The notes under the pieces were generated by a model that made no database searches, was not told the origin of the DNA, and worked only from the letters and a program-made list of their open reading frames with translations. DNA of 64,000 nt from Lepidodermella squamata. Taxonomy: Eukaryota; Gastrotricha. Below, piece after piece: positions 9,188-19,710 of the stretch (the first letter of the stretch is position 1; the number at the start of each line of letters is the position of its first letter). Location: assembly GCA_047495785.1 (NCBI GenBank), contig JBLDXI010000054.1:930001-994000 (forward strand), given 5' to 3'. Position numbers and translations under genes: made by a program.

Positions 9188-9862
9188 CTATATATGGAAG
9201 CTGAAAATTACTTTTTCATGGAGAGCTGCGTCTTTCAGCAGTTTAACTTCTCGCGCGGAGCGTTTTCGCTTGAACCAACCAGCTATGATAGACCTTGAAC
9301 AGCCAATCAATTCAGCGAGCTGGGATATCCGTTCAGGAGTTGGTGAGATATTCCCCTCGAACTCCTTGAATTTAATGCTACCAATTAGACTAAAAATTAG
9401 AATAATTTCTAAAAATACCTTATTGAGTAGCGCAATATGTTCCTCAGAGAACTTGAACCACCTCGGTTTCAAGGAAGCTGAATCGAGGCATTTGTCCTTC
9501 TTACGGCGACCTTGCATCCAGTTTTGCACTCGAAATGCTGGGATTCCAACTTCCCGCGATAATCGTTCGATCTCTTCACCTTTAGGATAGGCATTTCTTA
9601 GGTATGAGTCGTTCAAAATGCCACATTGCGCCGTTGAAAGAACTCTCTGTGGCGTCAATTTGAGTTCTGCGATATCCGCGTATTTGTGGTTTTGAATCCA
9701 TGAGTAGACGCGAGCTGGCGTTTCACTGATTCTCTCTGCCGCTGATTCAGCAATCGATCTGGTCAAGGGACAATTCTTCGTGCCATCACGCCTTAGTTTC
9801 CACCACTTCTCAAGGTAATTGCACAAGATCTGGATCTGATGGGGTTCGAAACCTTTCGTCAT
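9188..9862 (-). CDS. Divergent triple-homeodomain protein
   Basis: The start is the ATG at 9860-9862 (MTKGFEPHQIQIL). HD1 ends VYSWIQNHK, HD2 (LTPQRVLSTAQCGIL) ends VQNWMQGRR, and HD3 ends IAGWFKRKR. HD3 is interrupted by a 54-nt AT-rich segment (GTATTTTTAG...AAATTCAAG) that aligns exactly with the 60-nt intron in the gene at 8226; removing it joins LLNK to EFEGNISPT. Like that intron it is a multiple of three and stop-free, so the continuous 224-residue translation overstates the protein by 18 residues. Asn51 is kept only in HD1. It is a tandem paralogue of the gene at 8226, about 250 bp away on the same strand. Confidence 0.7.
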   Translation of the reverse strand: MTKGFEPHQIQILCNYLEKWWKLRRDGTKNCPLTRSIAESAAERISETPARVYSWIQNHKYADIAELKLTPQRVLSTAQCGILNDSYLRNAYPKGEEIERLSREVGIPAFRVQNWMQGRRKKDKCLDSASLKPRWFKFSEEHIALLNKVFLEIILIFSLIGSIKFKEFEGNISPTPERISQLAELIGCSRSIIAGWFKRKRSAREVKLLKDAALHEKVIFSFHI

Positions 9863-10056
9863 TAATTTGATACTTATATGAACAGCCTATTGGGAAAGAA
9901 TTACGATTGATCAACGGAAGAGGCTGTATTCATCCTTTTCTGTCAATCGATACGTGAGGAATCTTTTGGAGCGGATTTGAAGCGCTGTCGCTAGATCTAG
10001 TCTGTTGTAAACTTTCCCAAAATCCTCGTTAAATTGGGATTAAATTTAAGAAATCA

Positions 10057-10155
10057 GTGACGAAAATGCTTCTTCAAAAAACGGTAAAACCTCGAAAATA
10101 GCATTTTTCAAAAATGAACTTGTTCACCAAAAATCACAAGAAGCATTTTCGTCAC
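10057..10155. repeat. Short inverted-repeat element (about 99 bp)
   Basis: GTGACGAAAATGCTTCTT at 10057-10074 is repeated inverted, ending at 10155. The interior is A/T-rich. It could be a tiny MITE or a strong hairpin. No clear target duplication. Confidence 0.6.
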
Positions 10156-10194
10156 CGCAAGCGGCCGGAAAAACCGAGTTTGCGGAGCTACTTC

Positions 10195-10910
10195 AAAGAT
10201 CGACCTCGGAAATAGCAAGCAAGCGTTTTGCATGAAGCTGTTCGGGTTTCATAGCTACTGCTACTGCTACTGGTACAGGTCAAACCTGGAGCCTTTTAGA
10301 CCTCAGCGAAACAGCTGTTGCTCAGCGTACCAGCCTTAAGCCTTATGAAAAGCAGAATTGAGAAATTATTAGTTTATAGATTGAAACTTTACCTCAATGA
10401 AATCCATATTATCGTTCATCGAAATATCAGCAGCTTGACGTCTCCTTTTGAACCACCCGATACCCGATTAGAAGAGACCCCGGACAATCAACTGTTCCGA
10501 TGTTCAGTCGGATGTATATTAACTGAAAGTTTTGGAAAACAAGATTTCAATTATTGAGTAGAGAGTAGAGCGATGTCTCCCTCAGAGATCATTAACCATT
10601 AAGCATTAGGCTCAATTTTTAGGTATGAATCTGCATGTTTGCATCTCTTCCGCCGAGAGCACAGCCAGGTTTTAACTGGAGATGTGGTAATTCCAACTTC
10701 CCACGGTAATCGTTCGATCTCTTCAGCTTTAGGATGGGCGTTTCTTGGGTATGAGTTTTTCAAAGAGTTTTCCGCAGTTGCCAATTTCATCTCAGCCAAT
10801 TTCTTTCTCGAAAATCGCGAGCAGCGAGCAGCAATGGCAGCAATGGAAGAGATATTGGGGATAAACTTAAGACAATTGACAAATATTTCCGAAAACTGGG
10901 AATACCCGGC
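10195..10910 (-). pseudogene. Decayed multi-homeodomain gene remnants
   Basis: Read on the minus strand, about 10615-10880 encodes NSYPRNAHPKAEEIERL...VKTWLCSRRKR, which aligns with HD2 of the gene at 9188 (SYLRNAYPKGEEIERL). Next, about 10400-10545 resembles HD3 and its tail (FPKLSVNIHPTE; NDNMDFIEV compared with ENMDSMEV in the gene at 8226), with in-frame stops. Then 10195-10255 matches the HD1 region of the gene at 4832 (GCAAGCAAGCGTTTTGCATG). The pieces are out of frame with one another and the last belongs to a different paralogue, so this looks like one or two broken copies. Confidence 0.65.
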
Positions 10911-11719
10911 CAAAATATTGACGTTTCTACTTCATATATATATATATATTCTCATAGTCCAAATTAGTCAAATCAATTACACTTGTCACTTGCACTATAA
11001 ATGCGCACCCTGCCTCCGAGTATAGCAATCAGGCTATCAGGCTAAATTCAAATATTTAGTGTTCATTGACATCATATAAAAAAGGGGAGACGAAATAAGT
11101 TTAAGATATCAATGACGCGGGGTCGCAAGATTACATCCGCTTGCCGCAGCACCAGCAGAAACACAAATACGTGTAAAAACCTCAGAAAATTTAATATTCA
11201 ATCGCAGATATTTCAGGCAATCTCTTTCTTCCTGCTGCACTCCTTCTGTTTTCTGTTCTGACTTCAAAGGGAGTGCGCGAATGACGTGCGACGATTGCGC
11301 GAACGACGGTTGTCATAGGCTGAATAGTTGAACTGAGGTACCCTGCAAGACGTAAGAATGGATGTTGCCTCGTGACAAATTCTACGAAATCACGGAATGA
11401 CGTGTACATAAATAACTTAAATAACCTTAATTTAAATTGCTTGGACACGTTCTATAATGCCAGAGATGAACATCGGACATTTAAATAAAAACTTTGATGA
11501 GTTTTGATATTGAAAGACGCGCACGGGAAGTAAAGTCAGGTCTCCGTTGCATAAGTCATGAGTCTCTTTCAAATAGTCTTGAGAAGCCTAGTCTTGAATA
11601 GCAGCCAACTTTCCCCCATTTTTCGAGGTATCATTTTTTTGTTGTATAAAAGCCCGGGTTAGTATTTCGGTAACAACGGTATTTCATCTTTGGGAATTTT
11701 TTTGATGCTAGGCAGGCGT
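10911..11719. other. Intergenic, no gene seen
   Basis: Contains a short (TA)n run near 10936-10950. An open frame at 11191-11448 on minus has no recognisable domain and is treated as chance. Confidence 0.4.
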
Positions 11720-12135
11720 GGAAGAATGTTGTGGATGTCGATCACCGACAGATCCCAAGTTGCTCCGTGAAATAATTGGGTCAGACACATTTGACACGTT
11801 CAACATTGCAGAATCTATTGAAAGCATCAATAGCGAGGCATTTCACAATTATTAGAAGTACTGTACTAAAGAAATCATTTTGGCACGCTTTTTCGAGCTA
11901 AAAGTTATATTTTGGAACACCATGAACAACAAGTTAATTAATACGATCATGCACTAACCTCGAAAGATGAGTGCCAGTGATGAGAGAGATCCGCATGCCA
12001 AACCCACGTAATGCCAACTATCGTGCTATTCGTTACTTTCAAGTCACATTCTTAACATGAGAAAGCCAATTTAGGTTATAAGAAGTTAGAAATATCCTTT
12101 CCCGCAGTCATCGAGAGGAATAATTTTGCAACAAA
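11720..12135 (+). promoter_or_regulatory. Conserved upstream block of family A receptor
   Basis: Partner of 1855-2229. TTAATTAAT is at 11934-11942 (about 200 nt before the ATG) and GGTTATAAG at 12074-12082 (about 60 nt before it). The two blocks keep the same order and spacing of words despite many substitutions outside them, which suggests retained promoter function after duplication. Confidence 0.55.
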
Positions 12136-14436
12136 ATGTGGTTATTCGCCACAGCTTTACACATTTTAGCATTAGCAGCAGCTTCCAATGTGGAAGGCCA
12201 AACCGCGATTTGGAAACCAAAAACAATCCAAGTGCTTCGATTGATGCCGATGGCTGATATTGATCCTAACCAGGTTGCAGCGATGCGATTCGGCTCCCAA
12301 CTTGCCGCGGACCAGGTCAACGCAAGGCGAGATATTTTACCAGACTATCATATCGAAGTGGTTTTCAGTGATGAATCTCTCGGCCTGCAAGCCCCGAAAA
12401 GGCTGGTCGAGTTCCGCAGACAGGCGGAGTTGAATTCGAGCGTAATCCAATCTCCCATAATTGTCGGTCCCGATTTCTCTTCAGGCTGCAAATCAGTTGG
12501 AATGGTTTTGCCGCACGTGAAAACAATAGGTCTATCAGCGTTTTGCTCCGCCCCTTTCTTTGCCGATCGCCCATTTAGGAATTTGTACATATCTCTGACG
12601 ACGGGAAAGACAGTAGCCATTTCTATGCTCCGATTCATTAAGGAAGTTGGGAAATGGAACAGATTTGCTATTCTCACAACTGCATTGAACCCATCCGACT
12701 ACGGCGTGACGTTTTTCTTACAAGAGCAAGCCATGGCAACAGACTCTTTGGTTCCTTGGTTCGATATGGTAACCGATATAAACCCACAATTAGTCGCTTC
12801 TCTAAAGATGAGTGGTTTGAGAATAATCGCCCTGGCCCTTGGCAATTCAATAATGGCGGCTAAATTTCTATGCGAAGCTTATAAACAAGGTTTGACCGGA
12901 CCACGTTACATATTCTTCAACTTCCTAATCGGTTTCTCATCGTTTCAACCTTCTGGGTGTACCCCAGAACAGCTCGCTGTTCAGTGGAGGCAAACAATTC
13001 TTTTTGGTAACACAAATCGGCCAGGTAACTACAGTGCGGCATCAGATTTAGGAACAACAGCCGGGGATTTGGAAAAAGCTGTCCTTCGGGAAATGAATGC
13101 AACATCAATGGATTCCTACCTTCTTTGCTATAACTCATATGACACTTTTATGAGAGCAGCTTTCATCCTTCATAACACAGAAATCAGGTTGAAATCCGAG
13201 TTCAATTCGAGTTTGGCTGAATACAGATTTGACCCTGATGTTGTAAGTCGAGTCACTAATGACAGTCTTCTCTCGACCAAAGTAACAGGAGTAAGGGTCG
13301 GGTTGCTTTCCGTTTCTTCAACAGGCCAAATCCAGGGCGATATCCAAGCCATTGCTCAGTGGAGCCCCGAAAAAGGAGTTGAAAATGTAGCACTGTTGAA
13401 GCGAGTTTCAGGTGAGGATAAAGATGAGTTTTCCTACGATAGTTATGATATAACCATCCTGCGAACTATTTACTGGCCATCCGGCAATGCTCCAATGGAC
13501 CAGCCAATTTTGGTGCGAGTTGAAAAGCGACTCCCAAATGGAGTCTTCATTACTGCTGTAGTGATCAGCTCAATTCTTCTGTTATTCCAATTTCTCGGAA
13601 TTATTTTGGTATTATGGAAACGGAAAAATACATGGTGCCCGTTGAGTAGAAGCTTGGGATTGATGGGTTGCCTGATACTCGACGCATCAGGAATACTATT
13701 TTCCATGGATCGAAAGCTTGATAGTCAAACGATGCTTGTTTCTTCGATAGTGACTTTGGCCGTTGGAGCTTCGCTCTGCTTCGGGGTAGTTTCTTTCCGG
13801 ATTTCAGTTATTACTCGCACGATTCCTCTGTCTTCGAAAAGGATGACACCAAATCGGCCTCTTTCACAATCTGCAAGTGGTACGAATCGAAAAAGGTTGA
13901 ATGCCGAAGTTTCCATTTCACTTCAATTCATGTTCACCGATGAAAAGAAAAGGTTGATTGACAAATCTGTTGCTGGACTAACGATTGTTCTCGCGCTTTT
14001 GAGTTCGCTAATTTTACTCGGTTGGTTTGTCACCCAGGAAACGACATGTACGACGTCACATCTTGGCCAGCCTGTTTATTCCGAATTCACGGATTCAATT
14101 GTTGAAACATCAGCTGTCAAGTGCTTCACGACAGATATAATTGGTTTCACGTCGGCCCTGTGTTGCCTGAACATTGTATTCCTGTTAGTAGGTGCTTGTT
14201 ACACATTTCGATTGAATCAGATGAAACGAGTTTCGCATGAAAGCGTTGATTTTATTCCGGCTGTTCTCGGTCTGGCAAATTGTGGGGCAATTTTCGTTGT
14301 TGGAATTTTGATCAGTCTTATTTTATCGACTCACTTGATCGAACAGCAAGTAGCTATCGTCTTTTTAATTCTTGCACTTTCCTTTTCATCTTCAACTACT
14401 TGGTTGTGGCCCCTGATCACTGATTTCCGGAAATAG
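12136..14436 (+). CDS. GABA-B-like class C receptor, family A copy 3
   Basis: Single-exon, 766-residue paralogue of the gene at 2230, collinear without gaps (every position offset by 9906). It has a signal peptide (MWLFATALHILALAAASNVEG), a bilobed ligand-binding domain, seven hydrophobic segments in the same positions, two loop-2 cysteines, and a C-terminus of WLWPLITDFRK. The region 12283-12896, most of the first lobe and part of the second, shows no difference from the copy at 2230, whereas the signal peptide, transmembrane region and middle cytoplasmic loop differ at many codons. Cell-surface receptor by homology; ligand unknown. Confidence 0.92.
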   Translation: MWLFATALHILALAAASNVEGQTAIWKPKTIQVLRLMPMADIDPNQVAAMRFGSQLAADQVNARRDILPDYHIEVVFSDESLGLQAPKRLVEFRRQAELNSSVIQSPIIVGPDFSSGCKSVGMVLPHVKTIGLSAFCSAPFFADRPFRNLYISLTTGKTVAISMLRFIKEVGKWNRFAILTTALNPSDYGVTFFLQEQAMATDSLVPWFDMVTDINPQLVASLKMSGLRIIALALGNSIMAAKFLCEAYKQGLTGPRYIFFNFLIGFSSFQPSGCTPEQLAVQWRQTILFGNTNRPGNYSAASDLGTTAGDLEKAVLREMNATSMDSYLLCYNSYDTFMRAAFILHNTEIRLKSEFNSSLAEYRFDPDVVSRVTNDSLLSTKVTGVRVGLLSVSSTGQIQGDIQAIAQWSPEKGVENVALLKRVSGEDKDEFSYDSYDITILRTIYWPSGNAPMDQPILVRVEKRLPNGVFITAVVISSILLLFQFLGIILVLWKRKNTWCPLSRSLGLMGCLILDASGILFSMDRKLDSQTMLVSSIVTLAVGASLCFGVVSFRISVITRTIPLSSKRMTPNRPLSQSASGTNRKRLNAEVSISLQFMFTDEKKRLIDKSVAGLTIVLALLSSLILLGWFVTQETTCTTSHLGQPVYSEFTDSIVETSAVKCFTTDIIGFTSALCCLNIVFLLVGACYTFRLNQMKRVSHESVDFIPAVLGLANCGAIFVVGILISLILSTHLIEQQVAIVFLILALSFSSSTTWLWPLITDFRK

Positions 14437-14832
14437 CAGAAAAAGCTCCCGCCTGAACCTCATTATTAAATGCATTTCAATATCATTTTCAACATGAATT
14501 AGCGGCTCCAAATAAACATCCTTTAGGAGAATTCGCGTACAGGCCGACCGGGGCAGAATTCGAACTCGGCCCAAAACATTATTATTTATAATGATAACAT
14601 AATCATTTACTCAATTACAATCTTTTTTGACAGCCGGAAACTGCGATAAAAAATGATCGATGTCCATGAGAACGCACATTCATGAGAAACAGGAAATGAT
14701 TCAGTATGTTTTCTGTACTCGAATGCAAGCCGAAATTGCTCCGTGAGCTTTTCTCAACTTACACACTTTCAGAGAAATCAGACGTGGACACCCTGGAGGA
14801 GGAGGTGGACTCAGATGCATTTTAATGTTTAT
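14437..14832. repeat. Duplicated 3' flank of family B genes
   Basis: About 14625-14832 is similar to 24885-25078 (shared words ACAGCCGGAAACTG, GGAAATGATTCAGTATGTTT and TTCAAAAACGGCG). The duplication that produced the family B copies at 14833 and 25079 therefore included about 200 bp of downstream sequence. The rest of the interval is the 3' end of the receptor at 12136. Confidence 0.65.
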
Positions 14833-16081
14833 TCAAAAACGGCGTGGTTTCACGCGTCCTCGAGTCAAACTGATTGAAAGCCTTTTCCGGCCTTTGTTAA
14901 GCCTATCAAAAAATGACTCCATATGAGCTGGTGTGATACATTGCAATACTGAACTGATCAGCGCCCCAATGACTATGAAGAGAACCGCCAATTTCCTTAC
15001 CCATGCAAGTTCTGCCCGCCACGCACCCAGTGGCCACATACTATCTAGGAAAGTCGAGCAGAATCCTGGTTTGTTTACCCCCCTTTCCCCCCGTACTCGG
15101 AGCACTGAATTTAACTGATGACAAAGAGTATGAACAACCCCAATGACATTTTGGCAAGATATATCTCTCTACGCTGCCAGTCGCCCAGGCGGGCCCTGGA
15201 TTTCAAGACGGAATAAAGAGACATCGGTTTTGCTTGAATTGCAAGCCCACATCTAGTTTTCTTCATGTGATCAATGGCTTTGAAAATCGTCCAATAATTG
15301 TTCGCCACAAATACTGATGTGCTTGCGAAAAGAGATACGTAGTACATGACGCCTAAGAAGGTTGTGTCAAAATCGTCATAGAAGCTGTAGTCGAAATGAC
15401 CACAAATGAGAACAGGCTGGGTTGTGTTGAAGCTTACCAGTATCACCCATTTCGCGGCAAAGGTGTTCCATGGCCACCAAGCGAAGACAGCACTAAGCAG
15501 CATTAAGCACAGCAAATAGAAAGATCCACCGAAAATCTTGAATAAACTTTGAAGCCTCATTAAATATTGACGAAATCATTAACATACCTTTAACCCGCTC
15601 GGTTTGTAGTTGACTTTGTTTGAGGAGATGCAGAGGCGTCTTTCGTACGAAATTAAAGATTTAATGAATAAACCGAGCCCGCCAGTGGTCCAAAAGAGCC
15701 ACAAAGAGGCCGTGCAAGCTAAAGGCGATGCCTCCCACCAACCTGTTCTGAGGGTAATAAAGAGCCCATAGCAATACGAGCAGGCGAAAACGGCATCTCG
15801 TATGTGCAAGCAGCAGGTAAGAATGAAGAAATCGATTTTTACCCTTCGTTGGACGTTCACGATGACATTCACGATGACGCGATGATCGAAAAGGTGGTGA
15901 AAAGGGTACAAGCTACAACACAACCCAATCGGTCTTCCATGGTTGTTGATGTAACATCGTGGTAAAACGCAACGTAATAAGACTTCGAGCGGCCGTAGCC
16001 TCGATCTGGTAGGTCAACATCGATCCAACCACCGTTGACAACTCGAGCGATAGGGTACGTTGAATTAGTCAGATTGCCCAT
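14833..16081 (-). pseudogene. Broken rhodopsin-like receptor, family B
   Basis: A close relative of the intact gene at 25079. Exon 1 (15598-16081) has a one-base deletion near 15876, just after IIAS in TM1, which shifts the frame. Exon 2 (14833-15536) has a TAC-to-TAA stop after LFILFVIS at about 15108-15110, then an insertion of about 38 bp at roughly 15068-15106 that shifts the frame again. The intron (15537-15597, GT-AG) is intact. The start codon remains at 16079-16081, but a MITE begins 24 bp upstream of it, so the old promoter is displaced. Three independent lesions make function very unlikely. Confidence 0.85.
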
Positions 16082-16105
16082 TTTCCCCTGCGGTGAAATT
16101 GCAAA

Positions 16106-16629
16106 CAGAGTGGCTATTCGTACATATATATGTACGCCATTTTGGCTATTCGTACATATATATGTACGCGAAAATGGCTATTCGTACATATATATGTACG
16201 TAATTTTGGCTATTCGTACATATATTTTTAGAAATAAATTGAACTGATGCGATGTGTACAATTTGTGAGATAACGCGTTGAATTTTTTACTACAAATCGG
16301 AAATTGGGTGAATTTAGAACCCTGAAATTTTCAGCTCCGTGGGCACATCTCTAAGGAAACTAGAGGGGTAAATGATAAATCGGTTTTAGGCCCATCCCGA
16401 AAGGTAGGTTGGTCCCAGCATGTCAAATTTGTTGGCACAACTTCTGCACAATTAGGCACATCTTCCCCTAAATTCTCAAGTCTCTATGAGCTACCGCTAA
16501 AATTCAGCATCAAATTCAATATCAGCAAAAAATCAGCTGAAAATATGTACGAATAGCCATTTTCGCGTACATATATATGTACGAATAGCCAAAATGGCGT
16601 ACATATATATGTACGAATAGCCGCACTCA
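16106..16629. mobile_element. hAT-like MITE with long inverted repeats and 8-bp target duplication
   Basis: Terminal inverted repeats of about 80 bp are built from repeats of GGCTATTCGTACATATATAT followed by GTACG. The same order occurs inverted at the right end. The word ATTGCAAA is present at 16098-16105 and 16630-16637, directly outside the element, as an 8-bp target duplication. The left terminus CAGAGTGG resembles hAT ends. The central 0.3 kb has no coding capacity. The palindromic TACATATATATGTA units would form strong local hairpins. Confidence 0.8.
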
Positions 16630-17701
16630 ATTGCAAATGACTAAGAAAAACTCAAAAAAGCTTGAATCTTTTGTCAACCCCGGAAAAGTACCTATACCTC
16701 TTAGTCTCTCTCTCTATCTCTCTCAAGAGCCTATTTTCATTGTGGAGGCGGGAAACGGGAAACATTTCCGATCTCTCAAGTTCTGTCAATAATCCAATGT
16801 CTAATACAGTGCTCCCTCGATAACTGCACCCCCGCTATCAACACACCCTCTTTAATTGCAACACGTTTATGGACTCTGAGTGGTCGCGTGGCGAAAAAAA
16901 ACACAAATCGCTCGTAACTGTTTCGCGGTTCCCACTCATTAAGGCGCCGCTAAAGGATAGAAAGATAGAAAGATAAAAGGGCGGCAGACATTAGGGCGGA
17001 TGGTTTGAAAGGCGCTGGAAAAAAGGGCGTCCGAAAATTTGAATATTACGGCTTGTTCGGAATTTTTTTCAAGACAGATTTCGAAACAAATTTATTCTGC
17101 GACGAGTTACAGAATAATTCGATGACGATGATGATTGATTAAAAACTGCGACATTAAAGACTTGAAAACATTGATGTTTTCGTTTAAAAGCAAACCTCAA
17201 AGAATAGTTTTCAACTTTGCTCTCTCAGAAACATCAAGATGCGAGGCATCTGCCTATCTCTAACCAAGCGGTCTTTGTCAGGTCCGGCTTGGCAGAACCG
17301 TGGCAGCCTCCAGTGTTGTAGCCGCTACAAATGCAAATGGTCAATGTTGCTCCGCCGCCCAACCTTCGACCAACGGCTTTGCAACCGCTGCTCCAAGCTC
17401 GGGACAAAATTCCAACTGGTTTCCAGCTTTAACTTCCATTTTATCATAAACTGCAGTAAGCTACGTGAGCGTTTGTTCATAAATTAATGTTCAATGTGCC
17501 TTAACGCCAATGTCCATGAAAAAAGCGATCAAGTATGTTTCCATCCCTCAGATGTACGCTGAACATAATTTATACTTACAATACAATAATATACAAAGTT
17601 TACAAAGTTATATTATTCATATATGTATAACAATTCATTATTCAAAATATGGCGAAGAGGAGAAGTAGATATTTCCGAATATAAATGCTACTATGGGTTA
17701 T
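16630..17701. other. Intergenic with a solitary pogo-like terminus
   Basis: TACAGTGCTCCCTCGATAAC at about 16805-16824 matches the left terminus of the pogo-like element at 6149, but no matching right end was found nearby, so this is a truncated remnant. A CT-rich microsatellite lies near 16700-16725. No supported gene. Confidence 0.5.
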
Positions 17702-18896
17702 TCAAAAAACGACGACGTTCACGCGCCTACGAGCAAAATTTACCAGCAACTTTTTTCGTCCTATTTCAAATCTATCGATAAATGCCTCTATATCAGCCGG
17801 CCTGATACACTGCAGCACTGAACTGAGTAAAGCGCCAATTACTATGAAGAGAACGGCTGCCTTTCTGAACCAAGCGGGCTCTGTCCGCCACGCACCCAGT
17901 GACCACATACTAACCTGCAAATTCGTGACGAATCCTGGAATGTAACTGATGACAAAGAGTATGAACAACGCGACCGACATTTTGACGAGATAGATCTCTT
18001 TACGCTGCCACTCGGCCAGGCGGTCCCCTGATTTAAACGTTGATCGTGCTGAAACTCCACTTCGAGTTGACTTCAAATGGTCAATGGTTTTGAAAATCTT
18101 CCAATAATTGACCACCAAATAAACTGTTGCGCATGAGAAAAGAGATAAGTAGTATACGATGGGTAGGAAAGATGTGTCGAAATCGCCATATAAGCTGTGG
18201 TCGAAATTTCCACAAATCAGAACAGGCTGAGTTTGGTTGAACTCCTGCATTATGACCCACTTCGCAGCATACGAGTTCCATGGCCACCAAGCGAAGACAG
18301 CAGTGAGCAGCATTGACAAGCACAGCATAAGAAATGTTGCGCCACCAATCTTGGAATAATTTTAATTAAACCTTTAAAAATATGATCCTATACTTGCATA
18401 CCTTGAAACTGCTCGGTTTATAGTTGACTTTGTTTGACGAGATACATAGGCGCCTTTCGTACGAAATCGAAGCTTCGATAAGTAAACCGAACCCACCAAC
18501 GGCGTAAAAGAGCCACACTGAGGCCGTACAGGCTAGAGGCGATGCCTCCCACCAGCCAGTTCTTAGAGTGGCATATAGACCGAAACAATGCGTCCAGGCA
18601 AAGATGGCATCTCGAATGTGTAAGCAGCAGGTAAGAATGAGGAAATCGATTTTCACCCTTCGATGGACATACACGGCGATATTTAGAACTGACGCGATGA
18701 TCGACAGGGTGGCGAAAAGGGTACAAGCTACGACCCAACCCAATCGGTCTTCCATGGTTGTTGCCGTGACGTCGTGGTAAAAGCCAACGTAATAAGGCTT
18801 TGATCGGCCGTAGTCTCGATCCGGAAAATCAACATCGATCCAACCACTGTTGAGAACTCGAGCGATAGGGTGCGTTGAATTATTCAGATTTGCCAT
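17702..18896 (-). CDS. Rhodopsin-like seven-transmembrane receptor, family B
   Basis: Two exons, 18402-18896 and 17702-18349, joined in phase 0 across a 52-nt GT-AG intron; predicted 380 residues. The N-terminus is short with a glycosylation site (NNST). TM1 holds the class A-type Asn (IIASVLNIAVYV), TM2 has LHIRDAIFA (Asp2.50-like), a Cys precedes TM3, and TM3 ends in SYERRLC, an ERR version of the DRY motif. The intron falls at the end of intracellular loop 2. Exon 2 carries TM4 (AWWPW), a loop-2 Cys, TM5, TM6 with a Pro (FVISYIPGF) and TM7 ending SSVLQCIRP, where NPxxY would normally be. An orphan receptor; sensory role is a guess. Its upstream flank resembles that of the gene at 25079. 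Confidence 0.88.
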
Positions 18897-19591
18897 TTTC
18901 TCTCGAAATTACGAATCACGGCGTACAATACGTTTACGGAATACTGTGGAGCACAACGGAAAGCTTTCATGATTTTGCAGCCGCCGGAACAGCATCATTG
19001 CGAGAAAGGACATTTTTTCTTCCTGTGTTGCCTCGACATGCGTGGCCTGACGAATCTCGAACAGAATGCGTGGGGAATGAACAACGTGGTGAGTAATCTC
19101 GTAGCTTAGCTGCAATGCTCCAAGTTTCACCGATCAGCTTTAATGGGCGGAAGAAGAAATTCGATCATCAAGAATGCACAACACTCAAGCAGAGACCAAT
19201 TCGGCAGCTATTTCCTCTCTCTCCCTTCACTCCTGTGAAAATATTTATTTTCTCAATATCGCGAGGTGGGCGCCAAAACGACTTCGAAAAAGCTGTCGTT
19301 CAGTTTTTTTTAGCTATTTGGCTCAAGACTTGCAGCTTCTGCATAATGATTTACGGACATGCAATGAATTAGTGAATTGAAAGTTGTCGAAAGTAAATTA
19401 TCACTGCGAGACGAAACGACGGGAAGGCTATACAGTATTTGCAACAGGGATGAATATTTACATGTAGTTCATCGTTCATCAGTTTTCCAATGCTTTTACT
19501 TGAAAACAACTTGAAAACAACGTAACAGTCGATTTTTACATGTAATAACATCAAAAATATGTAAAAGCTAATTAAGCTTTCGCGATAATTA
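18897..19591. other. Upstream flank of family B gene, otherwise empty
   Basis: 18897-19060 resembles 26295-26400 (shared words GAATCACG and GGAACAGCAT), the presumed promoter side of two family B genes. No gene is supported in the remainder. Confidence 0.45.
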
Positions 19592-19710
19592 TACAGGGCT
19601 TTCGCGTAATAATACTCCTCTAAAAATAGCTTTGCTACTTTTTGCTTGCATTTCAGCTTTATGTAGCTATTTTTAGCTCACTCGGAGTATTATCAAGGGA
19701 ACGCCCTGTA
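19592..19710. mobile_element. Small TA-flanked MITE
   Basis: The left end TACAGGGCTTTCGCGTAATA and the right end, the inverse of TACAGGGCGTTCCCTTGATA, are imperfect inverted repeats about 40 bp long, flanked by TA. The interior contains matching AGCTATTTTTAG words. About 119 bp in total; a Tc1/mariner-type origin is inferred. Confidence 0.7.

Noticed and set aside
11191-11448. Minus-strand frame of 85 residues
   Set aside because: No domain, paralogue, signal peptide or splice context was found.
16805-16824. Complete second pogo-like element
   Set aside because: Only the left terminus was found; no matching inverted right end lies within a plausible distance.
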